Source of the DNA: Affinundibacterium baiyunense
Lineage (GTDB): Bacteria > Pseudomonadota > Gammaproteobacteria > Burkholderiales > Burkholderiaceae_D
Direction of reading: 5' to 3'
Assembly (NCBI RefSeq): GCF_018139645.1
Contig: NZ_JAGSPM010000002.1
Coordinates: forward strand, 248,001-312,000
DNA length: 64,000 bases
The notes under the pieces: model-generated
The model's input: only the letters and a program-made list of their open reading frames with translations
The model's database searches: none
Told to the model about the DNA's origin: nothing
Part shown: positions 54,965-64,000 of the stretch, piece after piece
Position numbering within the stretch: the first letter of the stretch is position 1
Layout: each line of letters opens with the position of its first letter
Position numbers and translations under genes: made by a program

Positions 54965-55382
54965 GAGAGTTGTCCTAATGTGAATTGGTAGGCCTTAATG
55001 TATGACTACCAGTGGATGGAAAATAGAAAAGTACTTTTCCGGTGCATTATAGATTTTTCTCAACATGAATTTGCGTCATTTTAGTGCGAGAAATAAAAAA
55101 TTAATATAAATAAATGCAAATAAATTACTCCTGAGGCGTAGAGTATTTATTGATGCTAAATCGTAGTTTTCTCATAGCGCCTCAAGCGTAATAGCCTAAA
55201 ACAGGCGAAATTGTGCCTCTCAAATGGGCTTAAACCTAAGCTTCTCGCTACAAATCAATCTGAATTTGCGCACTGCAATAAAGCTGGCACGAGATCTGCT
55301 AGTAAGCAAGAAAGCGTTCAATTTTGCGCCACCAATTTTCGAACTGACACGAACTGATATTTAACTAACTGAGGGAAGCGCC
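54965..55382. other. intergenic region upstream of porin-glnK-amtB
   Basis: Divergent from ubiK. It holds a sigma54 promoter near its right end. I looked for NtrC-type enhancer palindromes and found none convincing. Confidence 0.5.
55285..55300 (+). promoter_or_regulatory. sigma54 promoter of the porin-glnK-amtB operon
   Basis: TGGCACG, four bases, CTGCT matches the -24/-12 consensus TGGCACG-N4-TTGCW at all but one position. Transcription would start near 55311, 70 bases before the porin gene, consistent with nitrogen control of the ammonium genes downstream. Confidence 0.75.
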
Positions 55383-56141
55383 ATGAAAAAGATTTTATTC
55401 TGTGCAGCAATGAGTAGTTGTTTTGCTAGTGGTTTATTTGCGAGCAATGTCTCAGCTCAAGAAGCAAAGCCTGAACACGAAGTGAGTTTTAATTTGGGTG
55501 CGGTTAGCGATTATCGCTATCGCGGAATTTCGCAATCTCGTTTGAAACCTGCATTACAAGGCGGTGCTGATTACGTGAACAACACATACGGCTTGTATGC
55601 TGGAACGTGGTTATCAACGATTAAATGGACTAAAGATGCAGGTGGTAGCGGCGAAATCGAAATGGATTTGTATGCGGGCAAACGTGGTTCGATTACCGAT
55701 GATGTGAGTTATGACGTCGGCGTTTTGTCTTATGTTTATCCGAGTAATGGATTAAAAAATGTGGCTGGATTTGTCGATGCCAATACGACCGAAATTTATG
55801 GCCAAATCAGCACAGGTCCAGTCTATGCAAAATATTCTCACTCTGTGACGAACTTATTTGGCTTTGTTGACAGCAAAAATAGTGGCTACTTGGACTTAGG
55901 CGCGAACTTGGATATGGGTGAAGGCTATACCCTGAACTTGCACTACGGTCGTCAGACCATCAAAAACAATTCTTCCTACTCGTACAACGATTGGAAACTC
56001 GGCGTGACCAAAGAATTGGTCGGCGTCAATTTCAGCTTAGCAGTCATTGGTACCAACACTGACGTTAAGTACTACTACACACCAGCAGGCAAGTTCACTG
56101 GCAAAACCAGTTTAGTCCTGTCGGCAGTAAAAGCATTCTAA
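55383..56141 (+). CDS. TorF-family putative porin
   Basis: A 252-residue outer-membrane beta-barrel of the gcw_chp/TorF family. A signal peptide (ends NVSA-QE near residue 25) is followed by the family start EVSFNLGAVSDYRYRGISQSRLKPALQGGADY and alternating strands ending in aromatic VLSAVKAF. GAGGGA precedes the ATG. It lies 47 bases upstream of glnK and 143 bases upstream of amtB on the same strand, behind a sigma54 promoter, so it is probably used in nitrogen-limited growth, perhaps letting small nitrogen compounds in. Confidence 0.88.
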   Translation: MKKILFCAAMSSCFASGLFASNVSAQEAKPEHEVSFNLGAVSDYRYRGISQSRLKPALQGGADYVNNTYGLYAGTWLSTIKWTKDAGGSGEIEMDLYAGKRGSITDDVSYDVGVLSYVYPSNGLKNVAGFVDANTTEIYGQISTGPVYAKYSHSVTNLFGFVDSKNSGYLDLGANLDMGEGYTLNLHYGRQTIKNNSSYSYNDWKLGVTKELVGVNFSLAVIGTNTDVKYYYTPAGKFTGKTSLVLSAVKAF

Positions 56142-56170
56142 GTTCTAGTTCAAATCGAAGACCAAACTAA

Positions 56171-56527
<357 letters not shown>

Positions 56528-56543
56528 TCGACGAGAGAAGAAA

Positions 56544-58112
56544 ATGAAAAAACTATTGAAATCTCTTGCCGCCTTTGTTTGTGTGCTGGCGATGGCGCAA
56601 ACTGTTTGGGCAAATACCGAAGATTTAGCGGCGAGCGCTAGTGCTGCTGCGAGTGTGGCATCTGCCGTTGCCGAGGTCGCTGCTGCATCGACAGCAAGTG
56701 CGACTGCTAGCAGTGAGCCTGTTGCTGCAAGTGTAGCTCCTGCCGTAGCAGAAGCTACGCCAGCCGCCGCTGCACCTGCGCCAACCGCAAATAAAGGCGA
56801 CACCGCGTGGATGTTAGTGGCTACTTTATTGGTCACCATGATGTCGATCCCAGGCTTGGCGCTGTTTTACGGCGGTTTAGTGCGTGCCAAAAATATGCTC
56901 TCTGTTTTATTACAGGTGTTCATGATTTTTTCAGTGATCGTTGTACTTTGGTGTATTTACGGTTACTCACTTGCGTTCACTGAAGGCAGTCGTTTTATTG
57001 GTAAATTTGATCGTGTCTTACTGCAAGGAATTTGGGATCCTGTGCAAGCTAGTTTCACGAGTGCTGCGACTTTTTCAAAAGGCGTGGTGATACCAGAGTT
57101 TGTTTTCGTCGCATTCCAAGCGACTTTTGCAGCAATCACCTGTGCCTTGATTATTGGTGCGTTTGCGGAACGTGCAAAATTCAAAGCGGTGTTGGCGTTT
57201 GTCGTGATTTGGTTCACCTTCAGTTACTTACCAGTCGCACACATGGTGTGGTTCTGGACTGGTCCGGATGCGATCAAAGACGTTACGACTTTGGCGACAG
57301 AAACAGCAAAAGCGGGCTTCTTGTTCCAAATGGGCGCGTTAGATTTCGCTGGTGGCACTGTGGTTCATATTAATGCCGCAGTTGCGGGTTTGGTTGGTGC
57401 TTTCATGATCGGTAAGCGCGTCGGCTACGGTAAAGAAGCGATGGCACCACACTCTTTGACTATGACGATGATTGGTGCCTCATTGTTGTGGGTAGGTTGG
57501 TTTGGTTTTAATGCGGGTTCTGCTTATGAAGCCAATGATATTGCGGCCTTAGCTTTTGTGAATACTTTATTAGCGACTGCCGCTGCGACGGTATCTTGGG
57601 TTTTCGGCGAATGGATGAGCAAGGGTAAGCCATCGATGTTAGGTGCTGCTTCCGGCGCTGTTGCTGGCCTAGTCGCGATTACCCCAGCATGTGGTTTCGT
57701 TGGCCCTATGGGTGGTTTATTGATCGGTTTGGCTTCGGGTATCGTTTGTTTGTGGGGTGTGAATGGACTCAAACGTATGTTGGGCGCGGATGATTCCCTT
57801 GATGTGTTTGGCGTACATGGCGTCGGCGGTATTTTAGGTGCCTTGTTGACTGGCGTGTTTGCGTCCCCTTCATTGGGCGGCCAAGGCATTTTTGATTACG
57901 TTGCCAACAAAATGTCCGCAGACGCCTACAGCATCGTTGGTCAAGTAACGACTCAGGCAACTGCAGTTGGTGTGACAATCATTTGGTCAGCCGTGGTTTC
58001 TGTGATCGCTTACAAATTGGTCGATTTGGTGATTGGTTTGCGCGTGGCGGAAGATGAAGAACGTGAGGGCTTGGATATCACTAGTCATGGTGAATCCGCT
58101 TATCACTCTTAG
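56544..58112 (+). CDS. amtB: ammonium transporter
   Basis: A 522-residue Amt/MEP/Rh channel with 11 membrane helices after a signal peptide (ends WA-NT). The signature WMLVATLLVTMMSIPGLALFYGGLVRAKNML lies near 90-120, and the pore histidines lie in YLPVAHMVWFWTGP and DVFGVHGVGGILGALLTG. Between the signal and the first helix is an unusually Ala/Ser-rich, low-complexity stretch of about 60 residues, not part of the channel and of unknown use. It follows glnK by 16 bases. Confidence 0.95.
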   Translation: MKKLLKSLAAFVCVLAMAQTVWANTEDLAASASAAASVASAVAEVAAASTASATASSEPVAASVAPAVAEATPAAAAPAPTANKGDTAWMLVATLLVTMMSIPGLALFYGGLVRAKNMLSVLLQVFMIFSVIVVLWCIYGYSLAFTEGSRFIGKFDRVLLQGIWDPVQASFTSAATFSKGVVIPEFVFVAFQATFAAITCALIIGAFAERAKFKAVLAFVVIWFTFSYLPVAHMVWFWTGPDAIKDVTTLATETAKAGFLFQMGALDFAGGTVVHINAAVAGLVGAFMIGKRVGYGKEAMAPHSLTMTMIGASLLWVGWFGFNAGSAYEANDIAALAFVNTLLATAAATVSWVFGEWMSKGKPSMLGAASGAVAGLVAITPACGFVGPMGGLLIGLASGIVCLWGVNGLKRMLGADDSLDVFGVHGVGGILGALLTGVFASPSLGGQGIFDYVANKMSADAYSIVGQVTTQATAVGVTIIWSAVVSVIAYKLVDLVIGLRVAEDEEREGLDITSHGESAYHS

Positions 58113-58124
58113 TAATGTGAGTAC

Positions 58125-58159
58125 GATTCAGAGTTGGGCGTAATAACTGACTCTGAATC
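58125..58159. repeat. 10-bp inverted repeat after amtB
   Basis: GATTCAGAGT and ACTCTGAATC flank 15 bases, 12 bases past the amtB stop. There is no U-run, so it may stabilise the mRNA end rather than terminate. Confidence 0.5.
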
Positions 58160-58305
58160 CTATCTCGACAAAGTTTTAAAATGCGTTGTGCAGTGAGTTT
58201 TGAAATCCGTCTTTAAAGACCTTTTGGATGATGTTCTAAACTCAAATTCATTGCTACCGCTCGTACACAATAACAATTTGATTTGTACTGTTTCTTGGTG
58301 GGACT

Positions 58306-58342
58306 TCGCGCCTCTCAGTAGCTTGGGAGGCGTTTTTTTTAT
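58306..58342 (+). terminator. terminator of the porin-glnK-amtB transcript
   Basis: Stem CGCCTC/GAGGCG with a 12-base loop followed by eight T residues. It lies about 200 bases past amtB and directly before the end of the opposing kinase gene. Confidence 0.75.
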
Positions 58343-58343
58343 T

Positions 58344-61262
58344 TTAATCCACACATACTGGTAATTGCAGGGTGATTTTTGTTCCTTCGCCGAGTTTGCT
58401 GTCTACCTTGATCGTACCGCGTAGCAAATCTGTGACGATGTTATGTACGATATTTAAACCCAAGCCGCTGCCGCCTTGCCCTAATTTAGTAGTGAAGAAC
58501 GGATCGAACACGCGTCGCAAATGTTCAGGGCGAATGCCATTACCATTATCGCTAAAGCATATCTTGATATGTCTGCGATCGATTTGTTTAGCACTTAATT
58601 GCATGGTACCCGCATCGTGACCTTCAAAGCCATGTAAGAGTGCATTGTTGATGAAATTGGTAATCACCTGACCATATGGACCTGGATAACTATCGATTTC
58701 GATTTGTTCTGGGATATCAATCAACAATTGGTGATTCTGTTTGTTGATCCGACTTTGCATGGTGCGCACGATTTCTTGACTGGTTTTTAGCAAATTAAAC
58801 GAACGACGTTGCTGGCTAGTTTGATCGACCGACACTTGTTTAAAACTACTGACCAAATCACTCGCGTTCAATAAGTTTCGCATCAACATTTCGTTGGCTT
58901 CGTGTAAGACACTGGTGAAATGATTAAAGTCCGAACGCTTTAATTGGTTCTCGGTATAAAGACGAATAAATTTGTTTGAGCTTTCTTTTAAGGTGGTTGC
59001 CGTGAGCAAGCAGTTTCCCAGTGGCGTATTGATTTCATGCGCTATCCCAGCCACCAGAGCGCCTAAAGCAGCTAGCTTTTCTTTCGACATCAACAGCTGC
59101 TGTGCCGAAGATAGTTGTTGGTAGGTATCTGCATTATCGAATGCAACCGCGGTATAAGCTGCCAGCGTCGTTAACATATCAACGTGCATGCGTTCAAAAG
59201 CATTTCGCCGCGAGCTTTGCATTGAAAGTAAGCCAAGTAAACGGTCTTTAACAATCAAAGGCACATAGATCAAAGACAGCGGCGCAAAATGAATGTCTGT
59301 ATCATCGAGAGATTCTTCGGCAAACAGTTTATCTAAGCCATCGATACCGATGTAATGCAAATAGTCTTCATGCACATCATTGATGTAAATTGCTTTTTTA
59401 TGTTGAATACACCATACCGATAACAAATCAGGATCTTGCAAATCGCGGTGATAGGGCAATAGATCTTTTCCGTGCAAAATATTGCAAGGAAAGTCGATTA
59501 AGCCTTGTTCGGCCTTGTACACACCGACCGATAAGAATTCTGCAGGCATCAGTTTATGCACATGTTGATACAAGGTACGAATGATGCCTTCACGGTCAAG
59601 TTGAGACGTAATTTCTCTACCGATTTCACTGAGAATAAAAATATTTTGGTGGGCGGTTCGAAGCAGCTCGGTTCGTTCTTGTAACTCTTGGGTGCGTTCT
59701 GCCACCCGATTTTCTAGACGGCTTTGCGCTTTTCGATGTTCGTCTAGGCTTAAAATTTGTTGAATTAAATTGGCGATATGGCTGCCGAATAAAAGATCTT
59801 CGCGCGACCAATTTTTTCTTTGTCCTGCTTTACCAAAACTAATCACGCCAATTTGATTGCCGTGCAAACGCACGGAAATCTCTAATAGTGAACACAGAGC
59901 TAATGGTTGATACAAAGCGCTCAGTTCAGCAGCCGCTGGGTGGATGCGCAAATCATGTATGGCAATTGGCGTGTGCAAGTTTTGCACTACTTGAAAATAT
60001 TTGAGAAATTCTTGCGGTTCAAGAATTTTTCCAACCCCGAAACCCAAAGAAGTTTGCTTGGTAAGTTCTTCAGGATATTCATTCGCAGAGCTATTCGCTA
60101 ACATTTCGCAGCGTAATTTCTGCCCATCTTTCAGCCATAAGCAGACGGTATCAATTTCCAAAATATTGATTGCTTCATTGCCGACATAATTTAATGCTTC
60201 GGATAAGCTCTTGTTTTCTAATTGGCTATTCGACGATAAATCAAGCAATAGTTCAACCGGCGGCTTTTTTGATAAATCATATTCACGTAGCGCACTGAAT
60301 TGATCAATCACATTGACTTCGGCAATTTCAGTCGAGATCTGATGATGAAGACGCGCGTATTTCAGTGCGAATGCAGGTTCACCGTTTGCCTCATATAGTG
60401 CGGAAAGTGCCTGACAACATTGCGCACTTTGTTTGCGAGAGCCAGTTTGTTCTGCATACTGTAATGCTTGAAGATAGATTTCGATTGCCTGTGCAGTTAG
60501 TTGCTGTTCAATGAAAATTTCGCCCAAAGTATTGAATGCCGGGCTCATTAACCATTGATATTTACATGCCTGTGCTAACTGAATCGACAATTGCACTTCA
60601 TCGTAGGCAACTTGCGTTTGTCCTTTGCGTTGCGCTAATACGCCCAAATACCAATGGGCCTCAGCCACATATTCTGCGATATTGCCACGCTTTGCTTGTG
60701 CGAGCGCTTGATGAAATAGTTCCGTCGCCTGCTCAATTTGGCCCAACTGCATGCAATTAACACCTAAATTGATCGTTTGCTTACTTTTGAGATAAGGGCG
60801 ATCAAAGGTTTCTAATTGGGTGCCCGCTTGTCGGTGGAAGCTGGCGCCGGTTTCCCAATCTCCCATCGCATCATAAATTTGCCCGAGCCCGATACGAGCT
60901 TCAATCGCGACCTCGGTATCGTGGGTGATCTTGCAGAGATCGATACAACGGGTCCAAAAATAGATCGCTTCTTTATAAATGCCCTGTGTATAGCGAATGC
61001 GACCAAGGCAAAGCATGACACGACCCGCTTGATAGGTTAAACCTTGGTGCTCTGCGCTTTGTAGACCTGAATACAGCGCGTCATTGAGCGTATCTCCACT
61101 ACCTAAACGTTCGCAAATAAAAAAACGGCGAACCAAGGCATTTAATGCCTGCGACAAACGTTTTTCTTGGTAGGCACGTTGTTCTAATTTTTGAAATAGC
61201 GAAATCGCCAATTGCGGATGGCGTCGTGAGCATTCTTCTATGCGTTGGATGAGATCGTTCAT
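58344..61262 (-). CDS. soluble TPR-GAF-GAF sensor histidine kinase
   Basis: A 972-residue cytoplasmic kinase with no membrane segment. The N-terminal 330 residues are TPR-like helical repeats (EAIYFWTRCIDLCKITHD, ELFHQALAQAKRGN, EIYLQALQYAEQTGSRKQSAQCCQALSALYEA). A first GAF-like domain (about 345-510), a coiled coil (SRLENRVAERTQELQERTELL) and a second GAF domain (about 555-705) follow. HisKA carries the histidine in AALGALVAGIAHEINTPLGNCLL, and the HATPase has NFINNALLHGFEG, DNGNGI and GGSGLGLNIVHNIV. The coiled-coil and HisKA type resemble bacterial kinases that respond to soluble signals. No response regulator gene is adjacent, so it is an orphan. Confidence 0.9.
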   Translation of the reverse strand: MNDLIQRIEECSRRHPQLAISLFQKLEQRAYQEKRLSQALNALVRRFFICERLGSGDTLNDALYSGLQSAEHQGLTYQAGRVMLCLGRIRYTQGIYKEAIYFWTRCIDLCKITHDTEVAIEARIGLGQIYDAMGDWETGASFHRQAGTQLETFDRPYLKSKQTINLGVNCMQLGQIEQATELFHQALAQAKRGNIAEYVAEAHWYLGVLAQRKGQTQVAYDEVQLSIQLAQACKYQWLMSPAFNTLGEIFIEQQLTAQAIEIYLQALQYAEQTGSRKQSAQCCQALSALYEANGEPAFALKYARLHHQISTEIAEVNVIDQFSALREYDLSKKPPVELLLDLSSNSQLENKSLSEALNYVGNEAINILEIDTVCLWLKDGQKLRCEMLANSSANEYPEELTKQTSLGFGVGKILEPQEFLKYFQVVQNLHTPIAIHDLRIHPAAAELSALYQPLALCSLLEISVRLHGNQIGVISFGKAGQRKNWSREDLLFGSHIANLIQQILSLDEHRKAQSRLENRVAERTQELQERTELLRTAHQNIFILSEIGREITSQLDREGIIRTLYQHVHKLMPAEFLSVGVYKAEQGLIDFPCNILHGKDLLPYHRDLQDPDLLSVWCIQHKKAIYINDVHEDYLHYIGIDGLDKLFAEESLDDTDIHFAPLSLIYVPLIVKDRLLGLLSMQSSRRNAFERMHVDMLTTLAAYTAVAFDNADTYQQLSSAQQLLMSKEKLAALGALVAGIAHEINTPLGNCLLTATTLKESSNKFIRLYTENQLKRSDFNHFTSVLHEANEMLMRNLLNASDLVSSFKQVSVDQTSQQRRSFNLLKTSQEIVRTMQSRINKQNHQLLIDIPEQIEIDSYPGPYGQVITNFINNALLHGFEGHDAGTMQLSAKQIDRRHIKICFSDNGNGIRPEHLRRVFDPFFTTKLGQGGSGLGLNIVHNIVTDLLRGTIKVDSKLGEGTKITLQLPVCVD

Positions 61263-61461
61263 GTGCTGCTTTTTTATTTGGCTAGTCCAACATTTGTTTG
61301 TCCGAAAATGGCTAGTCGCTTAGGATATTCGGGGTTAAGCTAACGAGCAACTGTACTTACCTAATTAACTATTGTGTGACCTTGTTGTCGATTTGACGAA
61401 TTGTCTGCAATTTGGGTTCTGATTCGTTTTACCTGTTTTGTTTCACTTGATAATAGAAAAA

Positions 61462-62928
61462 ATGCAGCCGCACATTTCCGCACAAGATCATGATTTTTAC
61501 CGCGCGCTTGCCGCAAAAGATGCACGCTTTGATGGCGTCTTCTTTGCAGGTATCACGACCACGGGAATTTATTGTCGCCCAATTTGCCGCGTCAAAACAC
61601 CTCGTCAGACTTCCTGTGTCTTTTTTAGTTCACAAGCGGCGGCAGAAGCGGCGGGTTTTCGGCCTTGTTTGCGTTGTCGGCCAGAGTTAGCGCCGTATAA
61701 CTTGCAACAAAATCTGGCGCACGCGATATGGCAAAAAATTAGTGCGGGTGCGTTAAACGAAGCAAGCGTTGAAACATTGGCTGAGCAGGTCGGTTTATCT
61801 TCACGTCAATTGCGGCGTGTCATGTTGCAGGAATTTGGTGTCAGTCCAGTTGAATTGGCACAGACCCAGCGCTTGTTATTTGCTAAAAAACTGATACAAG
61901 AGACCAAGTTAAGCATGACAGAAATCGCGTTTGCTTCTGGCTTTGGCAGCGTGCGTCGGTTTAATGCCTTGTTTGAGACGCGTTACAAAATGTCGCCAGC
62001 CTCCATCCGGCGCACACAAACGCCTACTGAAAGTCAGCAAGGAATCAGCTTGCGTCTGGCATATCGACCACCGTATGCATGGAATCAGCTATTAGCCTAT
62101 TTGCATGGGCGCGCGATGTTAGGTTTAGAACAGGTCGATCTGCAACAAGCTTGTTACCGTCGTAGCGTGCAGCTAGATGGAAAAACTGGCTGGGTTGAGG
62201 TAAGTCACGCGGCCGATAAACAGCAGTTACTTTTGCACATCGCACCTAGTTTGAGTTCGGTTCTTTTGCCTTTGCTTGCAAGGATTCGTCAACAATTCGA
62301 TGTCGAAGCAAACCCGATCGTGATCGCACAACATTTGCAACAAGATCTACTACTGGCACAGCAAATGAGTCGTACCCCAGGTTTACGGGTACCCGGAAGT
62401 TTTGATGCATTCGAATTAGCGATTCGCGCAATTCTTGGGCAACAAGTCAGTGTCGCTGGCGCGACCACGGTTGCCGGGCGTTTGGTGCAGAAATTTGGTG
62501 TGTCTATGCAGAGCCCTTGGCAGGGTATTTCGCATCACTTTCCCAGCCCCGACTGTTTAGCGCAATTGAGCGTAGAACAGATCGCGACCATAGGGGTACC
62601 GAAGACACGCGCTGCGACGATACAGCAGTTCGCTGCATTTACAGCAGCGGGTGGTTTGCAATTTAAGCCTGGTATTAGCTTACACGAGGTAATTCGAATA
62701 TTAAAGGCATTGCCAGGGATTGGTGAATGGACTGCCCAATACATCGCCATGCGCGCTTTGCGTTTTTCTAATGCTTTTCCGGCCGGTGATCTTGGTTTAC
62801 AAAAGGCGGTCAGTCATGATCCATCGCAGACTGCCTTGCGTTGCACGGAAAAGCAACTACTTCAACGTGCGGAAGCGTGGTCACCGTGGCGTAGCTATGC
62901 TGCCCTCTTACTTTGGCAATCTTTATAA
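61462..62928 (+). CDS. Ada-type regulator fused to AlkA-type DNA glycosylase
   Basis: A 488-residue fusion for repair of alkylated DNA. The N-terminal Ada zinc domain has the four cysteines (TTTGIYCRPICRVKTP, GFRPCLRCRPE), one of which takes methyl groups from phosphotriesters. An AraC-type helix-turn-helix pair follows (VETLAEQVGLSSRQLRRVM, SMTEIAFASGFGSVRRFNALFE), then an AlkA 3-methyladenine glycosylase (LRVPGSFDAFELAIRAILGQQVSVAGATTV helix-hairpin-helix part, LKALPGIGEWTAQYIAMRAL with the catalytic aspartate region FPAGDLGL). I start at the ATG at 61462; an upstream TTG at 61438 is less likely. The ogt gene follows after 21 bases. Confidence 0.92.
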   Translation: MQPHISAQDHDFYRALAAKDARFDGVFFAGITTTGIYCRPICRVKTPRQTSCVFFSSQAAAEAAGFRPCLRCRPELAPYNLQQNLAHAIWQKISAGALNEASVETLAEQVGLSSRQLRRVMLQEFGVSPVELAQTQRLLFAKKLIQETKLSMTEIAFASGFGSVRRFNALFETRYKMSPASIRRTQTPTESQQGISLRLAYRPPYAWNQLLAYLHGRAMLGLEQVDLQQACYRRSVQLDGKTGWVEVSHAADKQQLLLHIAPSLSSVLLPLLARIRQQFDVEANPIVIAQHLQQDLLLAQQMSRTPGLRVPGSFDAFELAIRAILGQQVSVAGATTVAGRLVQKFGVSMQSPWQGISHHFPSPDCLAQLSVEQIATIGVPKTRAATIQQFAAFTAAGGLQFKPGISLHEVIRILKALPGIGEWTAQYIAMRALRFSNAFPAGDLGLQKAVSHDPSQTALRCTEKQLLQRAEAWSPWRSYAALLLWQSL

Positions 62929-62949
62929 AATTGTTTTAGCGAATAAATT

Positions 62950-63432
62950 ATGCTTAAAAAATATCTGATTCATCCCTCGCCATACGGAGCATTGCGTTTG
63001 CTGGCGAGTGAGCTAGGCTTGGCGGGTATCTATTTTTCTGAACACAAACATTTGCAGCTCGATAGTGCTTGGCAAGCAGATTCGAATGATGCTTTGCTAA
63101 AAGATGCTGCACAACAGTTAGATGCGTATTTTGCTGGTCAGTTACGTGAGTTTGATTTGCCTTTAGATTGCACCCAAGGTACGCCATTTCAGCAAGAGGT
63201 TTGGCGAGCCTTGCAAACGATACCTTACGGCGAAGTGCGTAGTTATTCTGCAGTGGCGCAGCAAATAGGCAGGCCTAACGCAATTCGTGCCGTAGGTGCG
63301 GCAAACGGGCGTAATCCCTTATCGATCGTAATTCCTTGTCATCGAGTCATTGCCGCCAATGGTGATTTACAAGGCTATGCAGGCGGTTTAGAAAATAAAC
63401 GGCGCTTATTGTTACTAGAAAGTCGTCAATAA
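62950..63432 (+). CDS. ogt: methylated-DNA-protein-cysteine S-methyltransferase
   Basis: A 160-residue suicide repair protein for O6-methylguanine. The acceptor cysteine is in SIVIPCHRVIAANGDLQGYAGG near residue 125, with the recognition helix TPFQQEVWRALQTIPYGEVRSYSAVAQQIGRPNAIRAVGAA upstream. It lies 21 bases after the Ada/AlkA fusion and probably forms one operon with it; the fusion lacks this transferase domain, so the two genes together cover the tasks of a classical Ada. Confidence 0.95.
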   Translation: MLKKYLIHPSPYGALRLLASELGLAGIYFSEHKHLQLDSAWQADSNDALLKDAAQQLDAYFAGQLREFDLPLDCTQGTPFQQEVWRALQTIPYGEVRSYSAVAQQIGRPNAIRAVGAANGRNPLSIVIPCHRVIAANGDLQGYAGGLENKRRLLLLESRQ

Positions 63433-63729
63433 AAATCAGCAACAGAAAATGGGCATTAAATCGTCAAATGATGATTAAATTTTACTCACTTAATACGACC
63501 AGCCATATTTTGAAACAATCGGCTAAATCCTTGAAAAACAAAAGAAAATTATCGTAAAGCAAATAAAAATACCCTCTCCGATAACTATTTTGATGCGATG
63601 CACAAAAAAAGCTTGACGCTTAAAAAATAGTCAGTAGAATGCGAATTGTTGCGGTGCACCATGTTTAAGATTTTTTGGACTCACTGCCGTTTTGATTCAA
63701 ACTAAATCCTCAACTTATCGGAGAATTCC
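63433..63729. other. intergenic region upstream of the phasin gene
   Basis: No gene. Holds the phasin promoter and, from 63647, a GC-rich dyad-like stretch (TTGCGGTGCACC) that resembles PhaR-type operator halves but is too weak to call. Confidence 0.5.
63613..63640 (+). promoter_or_regulatory. sigma70 promoter of the phasin gene
   Basis: TTGACG (63613-63618), a 16-bp spacer and TAGAAT (63635-63640). The predicted start is near 63648, about 80 bases upstream of the phasin ATG. Confidence 0.65.
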
Positions 63730-64000
63730 ATGTACACAACACCAGAACAATTTATCGCTGCTACTAAGACAAACTTAGAAGCGCAATTCGCTGCAATCAC
63801 CGCATTGAACCAAAAAGCATTTGAAGGTTTGGAACAATTCGTGTCCTTGAACGTGAACGCTGCTAAAGCAACTTTCGAAGAAGGCACAGCAGCAACACAA
63901 CAGTTGTTGAAAGCAAAAGACGCACAAGAATTGATCGCTTTGGCTTCTGCACAAGCAAAACCAAATGCAGAGAAAGCATTGGCATATGGCCGTCACTTGG
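63730..64000 (+). CDS. phasin family protein (3' end beyond window)
   Basis: The first 90 residues of a phasin, a protein that coats polyhydroxyalkanoate granules. The start MYTTPEQFIAATKTNLEAQFAAITALNQKAFEGLEQF and the helical NVNAAKATFEEGTAATQQLLKAKDAQELIALASAQAKPNAEKALAYGRHL in pieces are typical of the betaproteobacterial phasin (PhaP) family. GGAGAATTCC precedes the ATG. It indicates PHA storage, which fits the lineage. The gene continues past the window edge. Confidence 0.9.
   Translation, partial: MYTTPEQFIAATKTNLEAQFAAITALNQKAFEGLEQFVSLNVNAAKATFEEGTAATQQLLKAKDAQELIALASAQAKPNAEKALAYGRHL

Noticed and set aside
55201-55340. NtrC enhancer sites upstream of the sigma54 promoter
   Set aside because: Several GTGC and GCGCC half-site-like stretches occur but none forms the expected dyad.
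63647-63661. PhaR operator upstream of the phasin gene
   Set aside because: TTGCGGTGCACC has only a partial match to known PhaR-type sites; too weak to annotate.

Overview
The window reads as an AT-leaning betaproteobacterial chromosome of the order Burkholderiales, most like the Oxalobacteraceae (an Undibacterium-type genome is my best guess, not proven). The reasons are the lineage-restricted families DUF3567, DUF1840 and DUF4390, the rsmB-DUF4390-ntrY-ntrX order, a phasin, UbiK next to a ComM-type ATPase, and a contiguous atp-parB-parA-rsmG-mnmG block. It looks like core chromosome near the replication origin. I saw no tRNA, rRNA, IS element, prophage or CRISPR array.

Layout. 0.2-9.9 kb (all minus strand): DUF454 membrane protein, DUF3060 lipoprotein, an M28 peptidase with a cyclophilin-like tail, a flavin-dependent halogenase and TonB-dependent receptor pair behind a promoter bracketed by two LacI-type operators, a PPK2 kinase and a CoA-binding protein. 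10-17.1 kb: complete atpIBEFHAGDC operon with a clear sigma70 promoter and terminator. 17.4-23.4 kb: parB, parA, rsmG, mnmG, an anchored hypothetical protein and a TauE/SafE transporter, with parS sites between them. 23.8-38.6 kb (mixed, mostly plus): TonB receptor, GH19 lipoprotein, mmsA, tandem FKBP, YgjP-like hydrolase, glpK, putP, a BtaA-like aminocarboxypropyltransferase and an MTA/SAH nucleosidase. 38.9-41.0 kb (minus): a LytS/LytTR-type two-component system plus a stand-alone copy of the kinase's membrane domain. 41.4-51.1 kb (plus): lipoprotein, DUF1840, lipase-like hydrolase, rsmB, DUF4390, ntrY, an AAA-less ntrX, a CobW-like fragment protein, DUF3567 and an M20 amidohydrolase. 51.2-55 kb (minus): chemoreceptor, ComM-type ATPase, UbiK. 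55.4-64 kb: a porin-glnK-amtB operon with a sigma54 promoter, a large TPR-GAF histidine kinase, an Ada/AlkA fusion, ogt and the start of a phasin.

The most striking signal lies outside the genes. The two intergenic regions flanking the nucleosidase (about 37.57-37.79 and 38.66-38.87 kb) are diverged direct copies of one another. Each carries facing perfect DnaA boxes, a third box-like site at identical spacing, and then box, CTA/TTA triplets and an (AT)n run, the architecture of a bacterial origin-unwinding element. With parS sites 15 kb away and a general switch of gene polarity from minus (left) to plus (right) across 23-41 kb, this suggests a duplicated or bipartite oriC without dnaA beside it. 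The LytTR operon is the second candidate for something new: the kinase's input domain has been duplicated as a separate protein, and three 9-bp direct repeats at 11-bp period sit upstream. Third, the BtaA-like enzyme, whose family releases methylthioadenosine, lies directly upstream of the enzyme that destroys it.
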